Assembly (NCBI RefSeq): GCF_040639655.1
Contig: NZ_JBFAAI010000001.1
Span: 248,001-312,000 of the forward strand
DNA from: Actinoplanes sp040639655
GTDB taxonomy: Bacteria; Actinomycetota; Actinomycetes; Mycobacteriales; Micromonosporaceae
Direction: 5' to 3'
DNA length: 64,000 nucleotides
The notes below the pieces were generated by a model that did no database searches, had not been told where the DNA came from, and worked only from the letters and a program-made list of their open reading frames with translations. This document shows, in pieces, positions 48,701 to 57,161 of this stretch. The first letter of the stretch is position 1, and the number at the start of each line of letters is the position of its first letter. The position numbers were made by a program, and so were the translations under genes.

Positions 48701-49792
48701 ATGTCGGGCGAGAAGACCGAGGAACCCACTGAACAAAAACTGAAGAAGGCCCGCCAGGAGGGCCAGATCGGCCGGAGCCAGGACATCGGCGCCTGGGTCG
48801 GCATGCTCGCCGCAAGCATCATGCTGCCGCGCACCCTGAGCCAGGCCATGGAGCACGCCCAGGACCTGATGGCGAAGATCCCGGACACGATCGCCGAGCC
48901 GGATCCCGGCAAGACCCTCGCGATCTTCAAGGACGCGCTGCTCAGTGCCGGCTGGGCGGTCCTGCCGCTGGCACTGACCATGATGGCGGTCGGCGTCGTC
49001 GCGGCCGGCGCGCAGGGCGGCATCCGGGTCGCCACGAAGCTGTTCATCCCCAAGTTCAACCGGCTCAACCCGTTCAGCGGCCTCAAGCGCATGTTCGGCC
49101 CGCAGGCGCTCTGGGAGGGCTTCAAGGCCCTGATCAAGACGGCCGTGCTGGCCATCGTGCTGTACATGACGATGCAGGACATCGTGCCGGTGCTGATGGA
49201 CGCCGGGCAGCTGCCGCTCATGACGCTGCTCGGGGTCGTCGACGACGCGGCGATCCAGCTGATCCGGGCCGCGGCGGTGGCCGGCATCGTGATGGCGGCG
49301 GCCGACTACTTCGTGGTGCGCCGGCGTACCCAGAAGCAACTGCGGATGAGCAAGGAGGAGGTCAAGCAAGAGCACAAGAACACCGAGGGCGACCCGCTGA
49401 TCAAGGCCCAGATCCGGGCCAAGCAGCACGCCATGGCACGGAACCGGCAGATGGCCGACGTGCCGACCGCGGATGTGGTCGTGGTCAACCCGGTGCACGT
49501 CGCGGTCGCTCTGCGGTACGAGCCGGAGAAGGGCGCGCCGCGGATCGTGGCGAAGGGCAAGGGCCCGATGGCCGCGAAGATCCGCGAGCTGGCCACCGAG
49601 AACCGGATCCCGATGGTGCAGGACATCGCGCTGGCCCGGGCGCTGAACCAGAACTGCGAGGTCGGGCAGGAGATTCCGGCGGAGTTCTTCGGCGCGGTGG
49701 CGAAGGTGCTGGCGTTCGTGATGAGTCTCAAGGCACGTGGTGCGGCAGCCGGTTTCCACCGCAACCCGAACCCGACCCCAGCCATGGCATAA
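48701..49792 (+). CDS. flhB: Flagellar export protein FlhB (NPVH cleavage motif)
   Basis: 363 residues. GEKTEEPTEQKLKKARQEGQIGRSQDI opens the protein, followed by four membrane segments and the cytoplasmic FlhBC domain. FlhB sets the export specificity switch from hook to filament and is normally self-cleaved at NPTH. Here the site reads Asn263-Pro-Val-His266 in VVVNPVHVAVALRYEP. Asn, Pro and His remain, so cleavage is possible, but Thr is replaced by Val. RARALNQ-like ALARALNQNCEVGQEIP is the normal end. Confidence 0.95.
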   Translation: MSGEKTEEPTEQKLKKARQEGQIGRSQDIGAWVGMLAASIMLPRTLSQAMEHAQDLMAKIPDTIAEPDPGKTLAIFKDALLSAGWAVLPLALTMMAVGVVAAGAQGGIRVATKLFIPKFNRLNPFSGLKRMFGPQALWEGFKALIKTAVLAIVLYMTMQDIVPVLMDAGQLPLMTLLGVVDDAAIQLIRAAAVAGIVMAAADYFVVRRRTQKQLRMSKEEVKQEHKNTEGDPLIKAQIRAKQHAMARNRQMADVPTADVVVVNPVHVAVALRYEPEKGAPRIVAKGKGPMAAKIRELATENRIPMVQDIALARALNQNCEVGQEIPAEFFGAVAKVLAFVMSLKARGAAAGFHRNPNPTPAMA

Positions 49793-49867
49793 CTACCGAT
49801 TCCGGAGATTTCCTCACAACGCGGTGCAAGAGCAGGGAAGATCGAGACGTGGCGGTGCCACAGCGGC

Positions 49868-49893
49868 CTCAGTGACGGCGACGGAACGCCGAA
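49868..49893 (+). promoter_or_regulatory. FliA-like promoter of the flhA unit
   Basis: CTCA (49868-49871), a 16-base spacer, and GCCGAA (49888-49893): a full match to CTCA-N15-17-GCCGAA. It lies in the 170-bp gap between flhB and flhA, 69 bases upstream of the flhA GTG. Confidence 0.78.
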
Positions 49894-49962
49894 CAGAACA
49901 ACGCCAGGACGGCGACGGCTGGGCTCGGATGGCCATCGAACTGCCCATGCTCGGAAGGTGCC

Positions 49963-52014
49963 GTGAAGAAACGAAACCTAGGCAGGTATGCCGTACCCAT
50001 AGGGGTCGTCGGCATCATCCTCATGATGGTCGTGCCCCTGCCGACCTTCCTGCTGGACCTGCTGATCGCCGTGAACATCACGGCCGCCCTGCTGGTCCTG
50101 CTGATCTCGATGTTCGTCCAGAGGCCGCTCGACTTCGCGGTCTTCCCGGCGTTGCTGCTGGTCATGACACTATTCCGGCTGGCCCTCAACATCAGTGCGA
50201 CACGCCTGGTGCTCCGGGACGGCGATGCCGGCAAAGTGATCCACGCCTTCGGGAGCTTCGTGGTCGGCGGCAACCTGATCATCGGTCTGGTGATCTTCTC
50301 GATCCTGGTGATCGTCCAGATGATCGTGGTGACCAAGGGGGCCGAACGCGTCGCCGAGGTCGGCGCCCGCTTCACCCTCGACGCCATGCCGGGTAAGCAG
50401 ATGGCGATCGACGCCGACCTCAACGCCGGCCTGATCGACGATGCCGAGGCCAAGACGCGCCGCGCGGATGTGGCCGCGGAGGCCGACTTCTACGGCGCCA
50501 TGGACGGTGGCTCCAAGTTCGTCAAGGGCGACGCCATCGCGGCCATCATCATCACGCTGATCAACCTGGTCGGCGGTTTCGCCATCGGCGTCGCCCAAGC
50601 CGGGATGGCCCCGGCCGACGCGATGAACCACTACAGCCTGCTGAGCATCGGCGACGGGCTCGTCTCGCAGATCCCCGCGCTGCTGCTGTCGGTCGCCACC
50701 GGTCTGATCGTGACCCGCTCCGCCACCTCCGGCGACATGGGCCAGACGGTCACCACCCAGCTCAGTCAGAACAAGCTGGCCCTGCGGATCGGCGGCGGGG
50801 CGGCGATGGCCCTCTGCATCATCCCGGGTCTGCCGCCGTTGCCGTTCCTGCTGGTCGGCGGGGCCGTCCTGCTGATCGCCCAGCGGGTCAAGGATCCCAT
50901 TCCCGAGCCGATCGAGAAGGCGGGCGCCGCCGCCGAGGCGGTCGACCTGCCCGCGCCGGACTCGCCCGAACAGCTGCTCGGCGAGATGCGCATCGACCCG
51001 CTCGAACTCGCGCTCGCCCCGGACCTGGTCGACCTGGTCGACGCCAGCAGCGGGGACCTGCTCGACCGGGTGCGTGCCCTGCGCCGCAAGATGGCCATGG
51101 AACTCGGCGTGATCATGCCGCCGGTCCGCACCCGGGACGACCTGGATCTGCCGCTCTCCTCGTACGCGATCCGGATCTCCGGGGTCGACGCCGGCACCGG
51201 TCAGGCGCCGCCGGGCACCGTTCTCGCCATCGGTGAGGGACTGCAGGCACTCCCCGGCCGGGCCGGGGTCGAACCGGTCTTCGGGCTGGCCGGCAAGTGG
51301 GTGCCGGCCGAGATGCACTACCAGGCCGAGATCTCCGGGGCGACGGTCGTCGACCGGGCCTCGGTGATCATCACGCATCTGGCCGAGATCGTCCGGACCA
51401 ACGCGAGCCGCCTGCTCGGCCGCGAGGACGTCCGCGCCCTCAGCGAGATGGTCAAGCGGACCCACCCCGTGGTGGTGGAGGAGCTGACCCCCTCGCTGCT
51501 CAGCCTGGGCCAGGTCCAGAAGGTGCTGCAGGCCCTGCTCGACGAGGGCGTGCCGATCCGCGACCTGGTCCGGATCTTCGAGGCGCTGTCGCTGCGGGCC
51601 AAGGTATCGGTCGACCACGACGGCCTGGTCGAGGCGGCGCGCGCCGCCCTCGGCCCGGCCATCGCCGCCCAGTACGCGACCGGCGGCCGGCTCACCGTCA
51701 TCACGCTGGACCCGATGCTCGAGCAGAGCCTGCTCGAATCGCTACGGCCCAGCGACACCGGCGCCTTCATGGCTATCGACGGCATGCGTGCCGAGGCGAT
51801 CGTCAGCGAGACGAGCCGGCTCTCCGAAGCCGCCGAGCAGCAGGGACTCAATCCGGTCCTGGCCTGCTCACCACAACTGCGGCTGCCACTGATGCGGCTG
51901 CTGCGAGCCGGCTCCCGCCGGGTCCAGGTGCTGTCGTACAGCGAAATCTCTGGTTCCACCGCACAGATCGAGACGATAGGGGTGGTGAACGGTGCCTACG
52001 CGGGTGCTGCTTGA
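49963..52014 (+). CDS. flhA: Flagellar export gate protein FlhA
   Basis: 683 residues from GTG behind GGAAGG. Eight membrane segments span residues 1-310, with LPTFLLDLLIAVNITAALLVL, PALLLVMTLFRLALNISATRLVL, and the cytoplasmic FHIPEP-type loop GARFTLDAMPGKQMAIDADLNAG with ETRRR-like AKTRRADVAAEADFYGAMDGGSKFVKGDA. The C-terminal domain (about 350-683) docks export substrates. It overlaps the next gene by 23 bases. Confidence 0.96.
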   Translation: MKKRNLGRYAVPIGVVGIILMMVVPLPTFLLDLLIAVNITAALLVLLISMFVQRPLDFAVFPALLLVMTLFRLALNISATRLVLRDGDAGKVIHAFGSFVVGGNLIIGLVIFSILVIVQMIVVTKGAERVAEVGARFTLDAMPGKQMAIDADLNAGLIDDAEAKTRRADVAAEADFYGAMDGGSKFVKGDAIAAIIITLINLVGGFAIGVAQAGMAPADAMNHYSLLSIGDGLVSQIPALLLSVATGLIVTRSATSGDMGQTVTTQLSQNKLALRIGGGAAMALCIIPGLPPLPFLLVGGAVLLIAQRVKDPIPEPIEKAGAAAEAVDLPAPDSPEQLLGEMRIDPLELALAPDLVDLVDASSGDLLDRVRALRRKMAMELGVIMPPVRTRDDLDLPLSSYAIRISGVDAGTGQAPPGTVLAIGEGLQALPGRAGVEPVFGLAGKWVPAEMHYQAEISGATVVDRASVIITHLAEIVRTNASRLLGREDVRALSEMVKRTHPVVVEELTPSLLSLGQVQKVLQALLDEGVPIRDLVRIFEALSLRAKVSVDHDGLVEAARAALGPAIAAQYATGGRLTVITLDPMLEQSLLESLRPSDTGAFMAIDGMRAEAIVSETSRLSEAAEQQGLNPVLACSPQLRLPLMRLLRAGSRRVQVLSYSEISGSTAQIETIGVVNGAYAGAA

Positions 52015-53542
52015 GGGACCGGCCATCGAGCCGCTTCTGGCTCAGGTACATGACGAGTACGGCTCGGGCGTCCGGATCATCTCCGCCGACAAGGTACGAA
52101 GCGGTGGTATCGGGGGCTTCTTCGCGAAGCAGCACTACGAGCTCTCCGTCGAGGTACCGGATTCAACCGAGGAAAGTGACGACATGGCGCAACAGACCGT
52201 CGCCGGCAACGGCACACACAACTTCGAGCGGCTGCTCGAGCAGGCCGAAGCCCAGGACCGGGTGACCGCCGACCGGCCGGCCGCCCCCGAACGGCGCAGC
52301 CGCCAGGAGGGCCGGCAGGCTGCCATCGGCGACACCGGAGCGGCGTTCGCCGAACTGATGGCCGGACTGGACGTGGCCGGTCACCTCGGTGAGGGCCGGG
52401 CCCCGGGTCGTCCCCGCGCTACCGAGCCGAAGGGCGCGGAGTCCCGCGAGGAGACGCCCACCGTGCGTCCGTTCCGCCCGGCCACCGCCAGCGGCTCGGC
52501 GGTCAACGCGGGCCAGCGGCCGCTGCCCGCGGCGCTGCCGACCGTACCCAGCTTCGGCGATCGTCCGGCCTTCGGCGATCGGCCGGCCGGCAAGGACCGG
52601 GAGACCCCGGAGCCGCGCGAGACCATGACACCGATCCGGGCCGCCGCATCCATGCCCCGGTCGGTCTCACCGGCACCGCTGCGGACCGCCGAACCCACTC
52701 CGGCGCCACCCCGTGCCGCATTCGCCCAGGCGCCCGCTCCGGCACCGCTGCGTTCCGCGGCCGATGTGTACGGGCTCGACGAGTCGATTCCGGTCTCGCC
52801 GTCCCCCGCGGCGCCCGCCCCGGTGGCACTGCGCTCCGGCGATCTCGACCCGGTGCAACGCAACCTGATCACGGTCGGGATGCCCGAGCCGATGGCCCGC
52901 AAGATCACTGGCGGGGACACGTACGCCGGAGTGCTCAGCGTGCTCGCCGCCCGCCCCGCCGCCCCCGGCATCCCGGACGGTCCCGGAGAGATCCTGGTAC
53001 TGGCCGGCGAGGTGCACACCGCGGTGCCGATCGCCAAGCAGATCCTGGAACAGCTGCACGTGGACCAGACCCACCTGCTGCTCGCCGGGCCCTCCACGGC
53101 CGGTACCGGGCTGCACTCGTCCCGGCTCATCTCCAGCCGCAGCTCAGCCGAGTCGCGTACCGAGAAGCTGCAGGCCTCCGAGCACCCATGGGTGGTGGTG
53201 ATCGACGCACCGGTCGGCGGCACCGACCCGTTCTGGGTCAACGACATGTGCGACGCGCTCGGCGCCACCGCGCTCTGGGCCGTCGTCGACGCCACCCGCA
53301 AGACCGCGGACACCGCCCGTCACCTGCGCAACCTCGGTGACGTCGAGGCGCTCGTGGTGCACAGCGTGGAACTCACCGCAGATCCGGCATCGGTGCTCGG
53401 CCTGGACGTCCCGATCTTCTCCCTGGACGGCAAGCCGGCCACACCGCACGCCTGGGCCGCGATGCTCTGCGCCCGGATCGCGGCCGAGGTCATGCCGTCG
53501 GCGGTGGCTCCGCGCCGGGTGACCCGCTCCGGCCGCCGCTGA
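51992..53542 (+). CDS. FlhF-like protein lacking a recognisable GTP-binding P-loop
   Basis: 516 residues from a GTG overlapping flhA. The first 52 residues match the FlhF N-terminus (TRVLLEGPAIEPLLAQVHDEYGSGVRIISADKVRSGGIGGFFAKQHYELSVEV). Residues 55-280 are Pro/Ala/Arg-rich and disordered, with a repeated FGDRPA. The last 230 residues look like a degenerate SRP-type GTPase domain: EILVLAGEVHTAVPIAKQIL stands where the G1 loop should be, and VVVIDAPVGGTDP where DTAG is expected. FlhF normally follows flhA and places flagella. This one probably does not bind GTP in the standard way. Confidence 0.72.
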   Translation: MPTRVLLEGPAIEPLLAQVHDEYGSGVRIISADKVRSGGIGGFFAKQHYELSVEVPDSTEESDDMAQQTVAGNGTHNFERLLEQAEAQDRVTADRPAAPERRSRQEGRQAAIGDTGAAFAELMAGLDVAGHLGEGRAPGRPRATEPKGAESREETPTVRPFRPATASGSAVNAGQRPLPAALPTVPSFGDRPAFGDRPAGKDRETPEPRETMTPIRAAASMPRSVSPAPLRTAEPTPAPPRAAFAQAPAPAPLRSAADVYGLDESIPVSPSPAAPAPVALRSGDLDPVQRNLITVGMPEPMARKITGGDTYAGVLSVLAARPAAPGIPDGPGEILVLAGEVHTAVPIAKQILEQLHVDQTHLLLAGPSTAGTGLHSSRLISSRSSAESRTEKLQASEHPWVVVIDAPVGGTDPFWVNDMCDALGATALWAVVDATRKTADTARHLRNLGDVEALVVHSVELTADPASVLGLDVPIFSLDGKPATPHAWAAMLCARIAAEVMPSAVAPRRVTRSGRR

Positions 53543-53554
53543 CCTCCCTAGCCG

Positions 53555-53803
53555 ATGATCAAGCCATCGGTTCTGCTGTTCGCGCTGCTGATCAGCGCGC
53601 CGGCGTGGTACCGGCTGCTCCACGACGAGGTCGACCTGATCCAGGTGCTGATCCGGTTCCTCGTCGCGGTGCCGATCGCCGCCGTGCTGCTGGCCGGGCT
53701 CCGCTTCATCCTGGCCGGATACCGCAAGGCCGACGAGGAGCCGCCGCTGCCCACCGTGGTGCCCGAGCCGTACGAGAGCGCCCCGGAGCGTAAGTCGACC
53801 TGA
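53555..53803 (+). CDS. Small membrane protein at the end of the flagellar unit
   Basis: 82 residues, 12 bases after the FlhF-like gene. Two hydrophobic segments (about 4-18 and 32-54) are joined by an acidic loop (HDEVDLIQ), followed by a charged Pro/Glu tail. It is not FliQ: the two helices are too short and the FliQ motifs are absent. It sits before a strong bidirectional terminator, so it belongs to the flhA transcript. Confidence 0.7.
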   Translation: MIKPSVLLFALLISAPAWYRLLHDEVDLIQVLIRFLVAVPIAAVLLAGLRFILAGYRKADEEPPLPTVVPEPYESAPERKST

Positions 53804-53841
53804 TCGGCGCCGGCCCCGCACATCGCGGGAGCCGGCGCCGA
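53804..53841. terminator. Bidirectional terminator between the two flagellar arms
   Basis: TCGGCGCCGGC (53804-53814) pairs with GCCGGCGCCGA (53831-53841), and the inner CCCGC / GCGGG also pair, around an ACATC loop. It starts directly after a TGA and serves the converging operons ending at 53803 and 53852. Confidence 0.85.
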
Positions 53842-53851
53842 TCTCGTCGTA

Positions 53852-56143
53852 TCAGGCGTGGATGTCCAGCCGGCCGCTTCCGGGGTCGACCCGGCGAGTC
53901 GCGGTCGGGGCCGGTTCGGCACCCACGTCCGGGCCACCGCGGTTCCCGTCACCGGACCGGCGGCCCGGTCCCTCGCCGAACTGCTGCCGGCCCTGCTGCG
54001 CGTTGCCCTGCCGCAGGTCGAGCGTGCAGTTGTCGAACCCGGAACTCTCCAGCTCACGCCGCAGGTCGTCGAGTGACTGCCGGAGTGCATCGGTGCCGGC
54101 CTCGGTGCCGCCGGTCAGCTGCACGCTGATGTCACCGTTCCTGATCTCCGCCACCACCTGTACCGGGCCCAGGTCGGCCGGGTGCAGGTGCACGGTCAGC
54201 CGGTGCACGCCGTCGGCGTCCAGACGAAGCGGGACGATCCGGGTGGCGAGCTGCGCGGCCGGAGGAGCCGGCGTGGCCGGAGCTGCCGGCGGCGCGGCCT
54301 GCGCCTCCGCGACCGGTGCGGCCGGTGCGGTGGCCTGCGGGCCGGTCATCCCGGCGAGCCCGGCCACCTGGGGAGCCGGGATCCCGCCTTCGGCCGGTCC
54401 GGCGGTGGGCTGGGGAAAGCCTGTGGAGAACGCGGTGGCGTCCTCCGGCGAGGTCCGGCCCGCGGTGGCCGGCAGATCGGTTCCGGTGCCCTGCCCACCT
54501 TGGCGGGCCTGGTCGCCCTGACCCGATGCGCCCTGCTCCGAGCCGGCGCCCGTTCCCGTGCCCGGTGCGGGGTCGCCTGCCGGTGCCGTCCCGGCTGCCG
54601 GGTCCGGCGTGGTGACGGCTCCGGTGGGCTCGGTGGTGGCCGGGGCTGCCGTCTCCGCCGTGGCCGCGGTACCGCGCAGGCTTTCCGGACGTAGCGTGGC
54701 GGCGGTCTCGGCAGCGACGGGAAGCGCCGGTCCCTGTACCGCAGCAGGCGCGCCCGGTGCGGTGGCCGGTGCGACCCCGGGTGCCTGACCCGGTGCCGTG
54801 ACCTGCGCGGCTGCCTGAGTCTGGGCGGTTCCGGCCGTCGCGGCGGCGGCCGGTGCCGCCTGTCCGGTTGCGTCGAGCGTGCCGGCACCGGCGGCGGCCG
54901 GCGGCGTGGAAGCCGGCTGTGCGGCGGACGGTGCGGTGGTGGCGGCGGTCTGGTCGGGGGCCGCTACGGCGCCGGTCTGTGTGGTGGCGGTCTGTGTGGT
55001 GGCGGTCTGAGCGGTGCCGGTCTGTGCGGTGGGGTTCTGGGCGGTGCCGGTCTGCGCAGCGGCGTTCTGGGCGGTGGCGGCCGACGCGACGGCGGTGCCC
55101 GCCGGCACCGTGGATGCCGTGCCGGGCTGGAGCCCCGTCTGCTCCTCCGCGGCCGGGACCTCGCCGGCACCCGCCTGCGGAGCGACTCCCGTGAGCGCCG
55201 TCGTGGCTGTCTCGGCGTTCGCGTCGGTTCCGGTCGTCGGAGCCGGCGCGACCGGCACGGCGGTCATGACACCGGCAAAGGCGTTGACGGCGGCGTCGGC
55301 CGGAGTCTTCTCCTTCTCCCGGCCGTCCTCCGACACCTGCTCGGCCACGACCGTGGTCTTCTCTTCGGCGGCCGGGGCGGGCCGGCCGGCGGCATCGGCC
55401 CGGGTCCCGATGGGGCGCTGGGCGGCGAGCCCGGCGGCCTTGGCGGTGACGGGCGCGGTGACCGGTCGCTTCATCGGGCGCACGTTCTCGTCCCGGACGG
55501 CGTCGCGCTCGGTGGCCCGGTCGGTCGGCGGCCGCTCCGCGGTCCGCTGCTCAGCCCGGTCGCCGGCCCGCAGGGACGCGGTCCGGGCCGTAGCGGCGCG
55601 GTGGGCGTCGGCCCTGTTCGAGTCGGCCCGGTTCGAGTCAGCCCGGTTCGAGTCAGCCCGGTACGAGTCAGCCCGGTACGAGTCAGCCCGGTTCGAGCCG
55701 GCCCGGTTCGAGTCAGCCCGGTTCGCGTCGGTGCGGGCGGAGTCGGCCCTTGCGGCACCGGCTCGGCCGCCGATGGCCGCTCGCGAGATCGCGGCCCGCT
55801 CGGCGGCAGCACGCGATGCGGCCTCCCGCGATGCGGCCTCCCGCGATGCCGCTTCCCGCGATGCCGCTTCCCGCGACCTGGCCTCGCGCGATGTGGCCTC
55901 GCGCCCGCTCGTGTCCTTGACGGCAGCGGGGCCGTTGCCGCCGGCCACCGGCCGGGGGGCGGCCGAGCCGGCCCGCTCACCGGCACGCCGGTCTGATTCG
56001 TCCTTGCCGGTGGGCCGGCCGACCTCGGCGGAGAGCGCCGACCCGAAGTTCGATCCACCCTCCTCGCGTCGCCCGCCCGGCCGCTTGGTCGTCTCGTTGC
56101 CCGGCCGCCGATCCGGACCCGTCACTGAACTCGACGTCGTCAT
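53852..56143 (-). CDS. fliK: Flagellar hook-length control protein FliK, repeat-rich
   Basis: 763 residues from the ATG behind GGGGAG. Longer frames read into the neighbouring gene. The C-terminal Flg_hook domain (about 640-735) reads RIVPLRLDADGVHRLTVHLHPADLGPVQVVAEIRNGDISVQL. The rest is disordered, with three repeat blocks: AASRE, RADSN and TAQTG types. FliK measures hook length and then acts on FlhB. It is nearly twice the usual 400 residues. The C-terminal tail is Arg/Gly/Pro-rich. Confidence 0.9.
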   Translation of the reverse strand: MTTSSSVTGPDRRPGNETTKRPGGRREEGGSNFGSALSAEVGRPTGKDESDRRAGERAGSAAPRPVAGGNGPAAVKDTSGREATSREARSREAASREAASREAASREAASRAAAERAAISRAAIGGRAGAARADSARTDANRADSNRAGSNRADSYRADSYRADSNRADSNRADSNRADAHRAATARTASLRAGDRAEQRTAERPPTDRATERDAVRDENVRPMKRPVTAPVTAKAAGLAAQRPIGTRADAAGRPAPAAEEKTTVVAEQVSEDGREKEKTPADAAVNAFAGVMTAVPVAPAPTTGTDANAETATTALTGVAPQAGAGEVPAAEEQTGLQPGTASTVPAGTAVASAATAQNAAAQTGTAQNPTAQTGTAQTATTQTATTQTGAVAAPDQTAATTAPSAAQPASTPPAAAGAGTLDATGQAAPAAAATAGTAQTQAAAQVTAPGQAPGVAPATAPGAPAAVQGPALPVAAETAATLRPESLRGTAATAETAAPATTEPTGAVTTPDPAAGTAPAGDPAPGTGTGAGSEQGASGQGDQARQGGQGTGTDLPATAGRTSPEDATAFSTGFPQPTAGPAEGGIPAPQVAGLAGMTGPQATAPAAPVAEAQAAPPAAPATPAPPAAQLATRIVPLRLDADGVHRLTVHLHPADLGPVQVVAEIRNGDISVQLTGGTEAGTDALRQSLDDLRRELESSGFDNCTLDLRQGNAQQGRQQFGEGPGRRSGDGNRGGPDVGAEPAPTATRRVDPGSGRLDIHA
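54960..55075 (-). repeat. Repeat block in fliK, TAQTG/TATTQTG type
   Basis: DNA units such as GTGGCGGTCTGTGTG are repeated, encoding TAQTGTAQ and TATTQTATTQ. Part of the disordered ruler region of FliK. Confidence 0.65.
55610..55745 (-). repeat. 15-bp repeat block in fliK, RADSN type
   Basis: About nine near-identical units of GTTCGAGTCAGCCCG and close variants (GTACGAGTC...) encode RADSN / RADSY pentapeptides. High identity between units suggests recent slippage and strain-to-strain length change. Confidence 0.88.
55800..55912 (-). repeat. 15-bp repeat block in fliK, AASRE type
   Basis: Units such as GATGCGGCCTCCCGC and GATGCCGCTTCCCGC recur about seven times in a row and encode EAASR pentapeptides, a heptad-free charged helix. 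Confidence 0.85.
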
Positions 56144-56183
56144 GCGGTCTCCCCCTGCTCTCGACTGCTCATCCGGATCAACC

Positions 56184-57161
56184 TCAGCCGCCGAGCGCGG
56201 CCAGGGCCTTCTGCACCTTCGGGACGTACGCCTGGGTCTCGGCGAACGGCGGAATGCCGTCGTACCTGTGCACCGCCCCGCCGCCCGCGTTGTAGGCGGC
56301 CAGCGCCAGCGGTACCGACTTGAACTCACGCAGGTGGGAGGCGAGCAGCTTCGCCGCGCCGTTCACCGCCTGTGCCGGGTCGAAGGCGTCCTTCACCCCG
56401 AGGCCGCGTGCGGTCGCCGGCATCAACTGCATGAGGCCCTGGGCCCCGGCCTTGCTGACGGCCCGCGGGTCGTAGCCGGACTCCACCTTCGCGACCGCGG
56501 CGAGCAGCTTCGGCGAGACGCCGTGCTTGGCACCGGCCTGCTCGAACAGGTTGGCGTACGGCACACCGGCCAGCCCGCCACCGGTACCCCGCAAGCCGGC
56601 CGGACGCAGCGACGACATGTCCTGCACGGCGGCGGCCGGCACGGTGTCGAGGACCCGCCGGATGGCGCTGGGTGTCTCGTAGACGTTCTGGATCTTGACT
56701 CGGTCGCCCGGCTTCGGTGCCGCGATCATCCGGTTGTCACCCAGGTAGATCGCCACGTGGTCGACCGGCGAGTTGAAGGCGAGGATGTCGCCCGGCTTGG
56801 CGTCGGACAGGCTCGCGACCGGGCGGCCGGCCTTGGCCTGCTGCCACGAGTTGCGCGGCAGCTCGACGCCGAGGTCACGGTAGGCGCGCTGGACCAGGGC
56901 CGAGCAGTCCAGCCCCTTGGCCGGGTCGTCACCGCCGAAGACGTACGGCGTACCCAGGTACTTCTTGGCCGCCGCGACGATGTCGCCGCCGGTCGGCCCG
57001 GTGGCCGTGCTGCCGCCGGTCCTCGTGCCCGTGGCGCCGGCCAGCGCCGAGGCGAACTTCGCGCCGGACGTGCCGCCGGCCGCCGCCGGGGCCGGCTTCA
57101 GGCCGAGCTGGTCCTGCAGCTCGGCCATGCGGGACAGGACTCCGGTGACACCCAGCATCAT
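56184..57161 (-). CDS. Flagellar peptidoglycan hydrolase with NlpC/P60 and SLT domains
   Basis: 325 residues. The first domain (about 60-165) is NlpC/P60: GTPYVFGGDDPAKGLDCSALVQRAY has the catalytic Cys, and DHVAIYLGDN has the His. The second (about 205-325) is a lytic-transglycosylase SLT domain: AAVAKVESGYDPRAVSKAGAQGLMQLMP with the catalytic Glu. There is no signal peptide, so it is probably exported by the flagellar machine. It likely replaces FlgJ by cutting wall for the rod. It overlaps fliJ (ATGA) and precedes fliK. Confidence 0.9.
   Translation of the reverse strand: MMLGVTGVLSRMAELQDQLGLKPAPAAAGGTSGAKFASALAGATGTRTGGSTATGPTGGDIVAAAKKYLGTPYVFGGDDPAKGLDCSALVQRAYRDLGVELPRNSWQQAKAGRPVASLSDAKPGDILAFNSPVDHVAIYLGDNRMIAAPKPGDRVKIQNVYETPSAIRRVLDTVPAAAVQDMSSLRPAGLRGTGGGLAGVPYANLFEQAGAKHGVSPKLLAAVAKVESGYDPRAVSKAGAQGLMQLMPATARGLGVKDAFDPAQAVNGAAKLLASHLREFKSVPLALAAYNAGGGAVHRYDGIPPFAETQAYVPKVQKALAALGG

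Noticed and set aside
53555..53803. 82-residue membrane protein as the missing FliQ
   Set aside because: It lacks the FliQ pattern of two long helices with the conserved QExTL-type segment, and its C-terminus is a charged Pro/Glu tail.
55610..55912. Possible CRISPR array, because of regular short repeats
   Set aside because: The units are 15 bp, directly abut without unique spacers, stay in frame and encode fliK pentapeptides.
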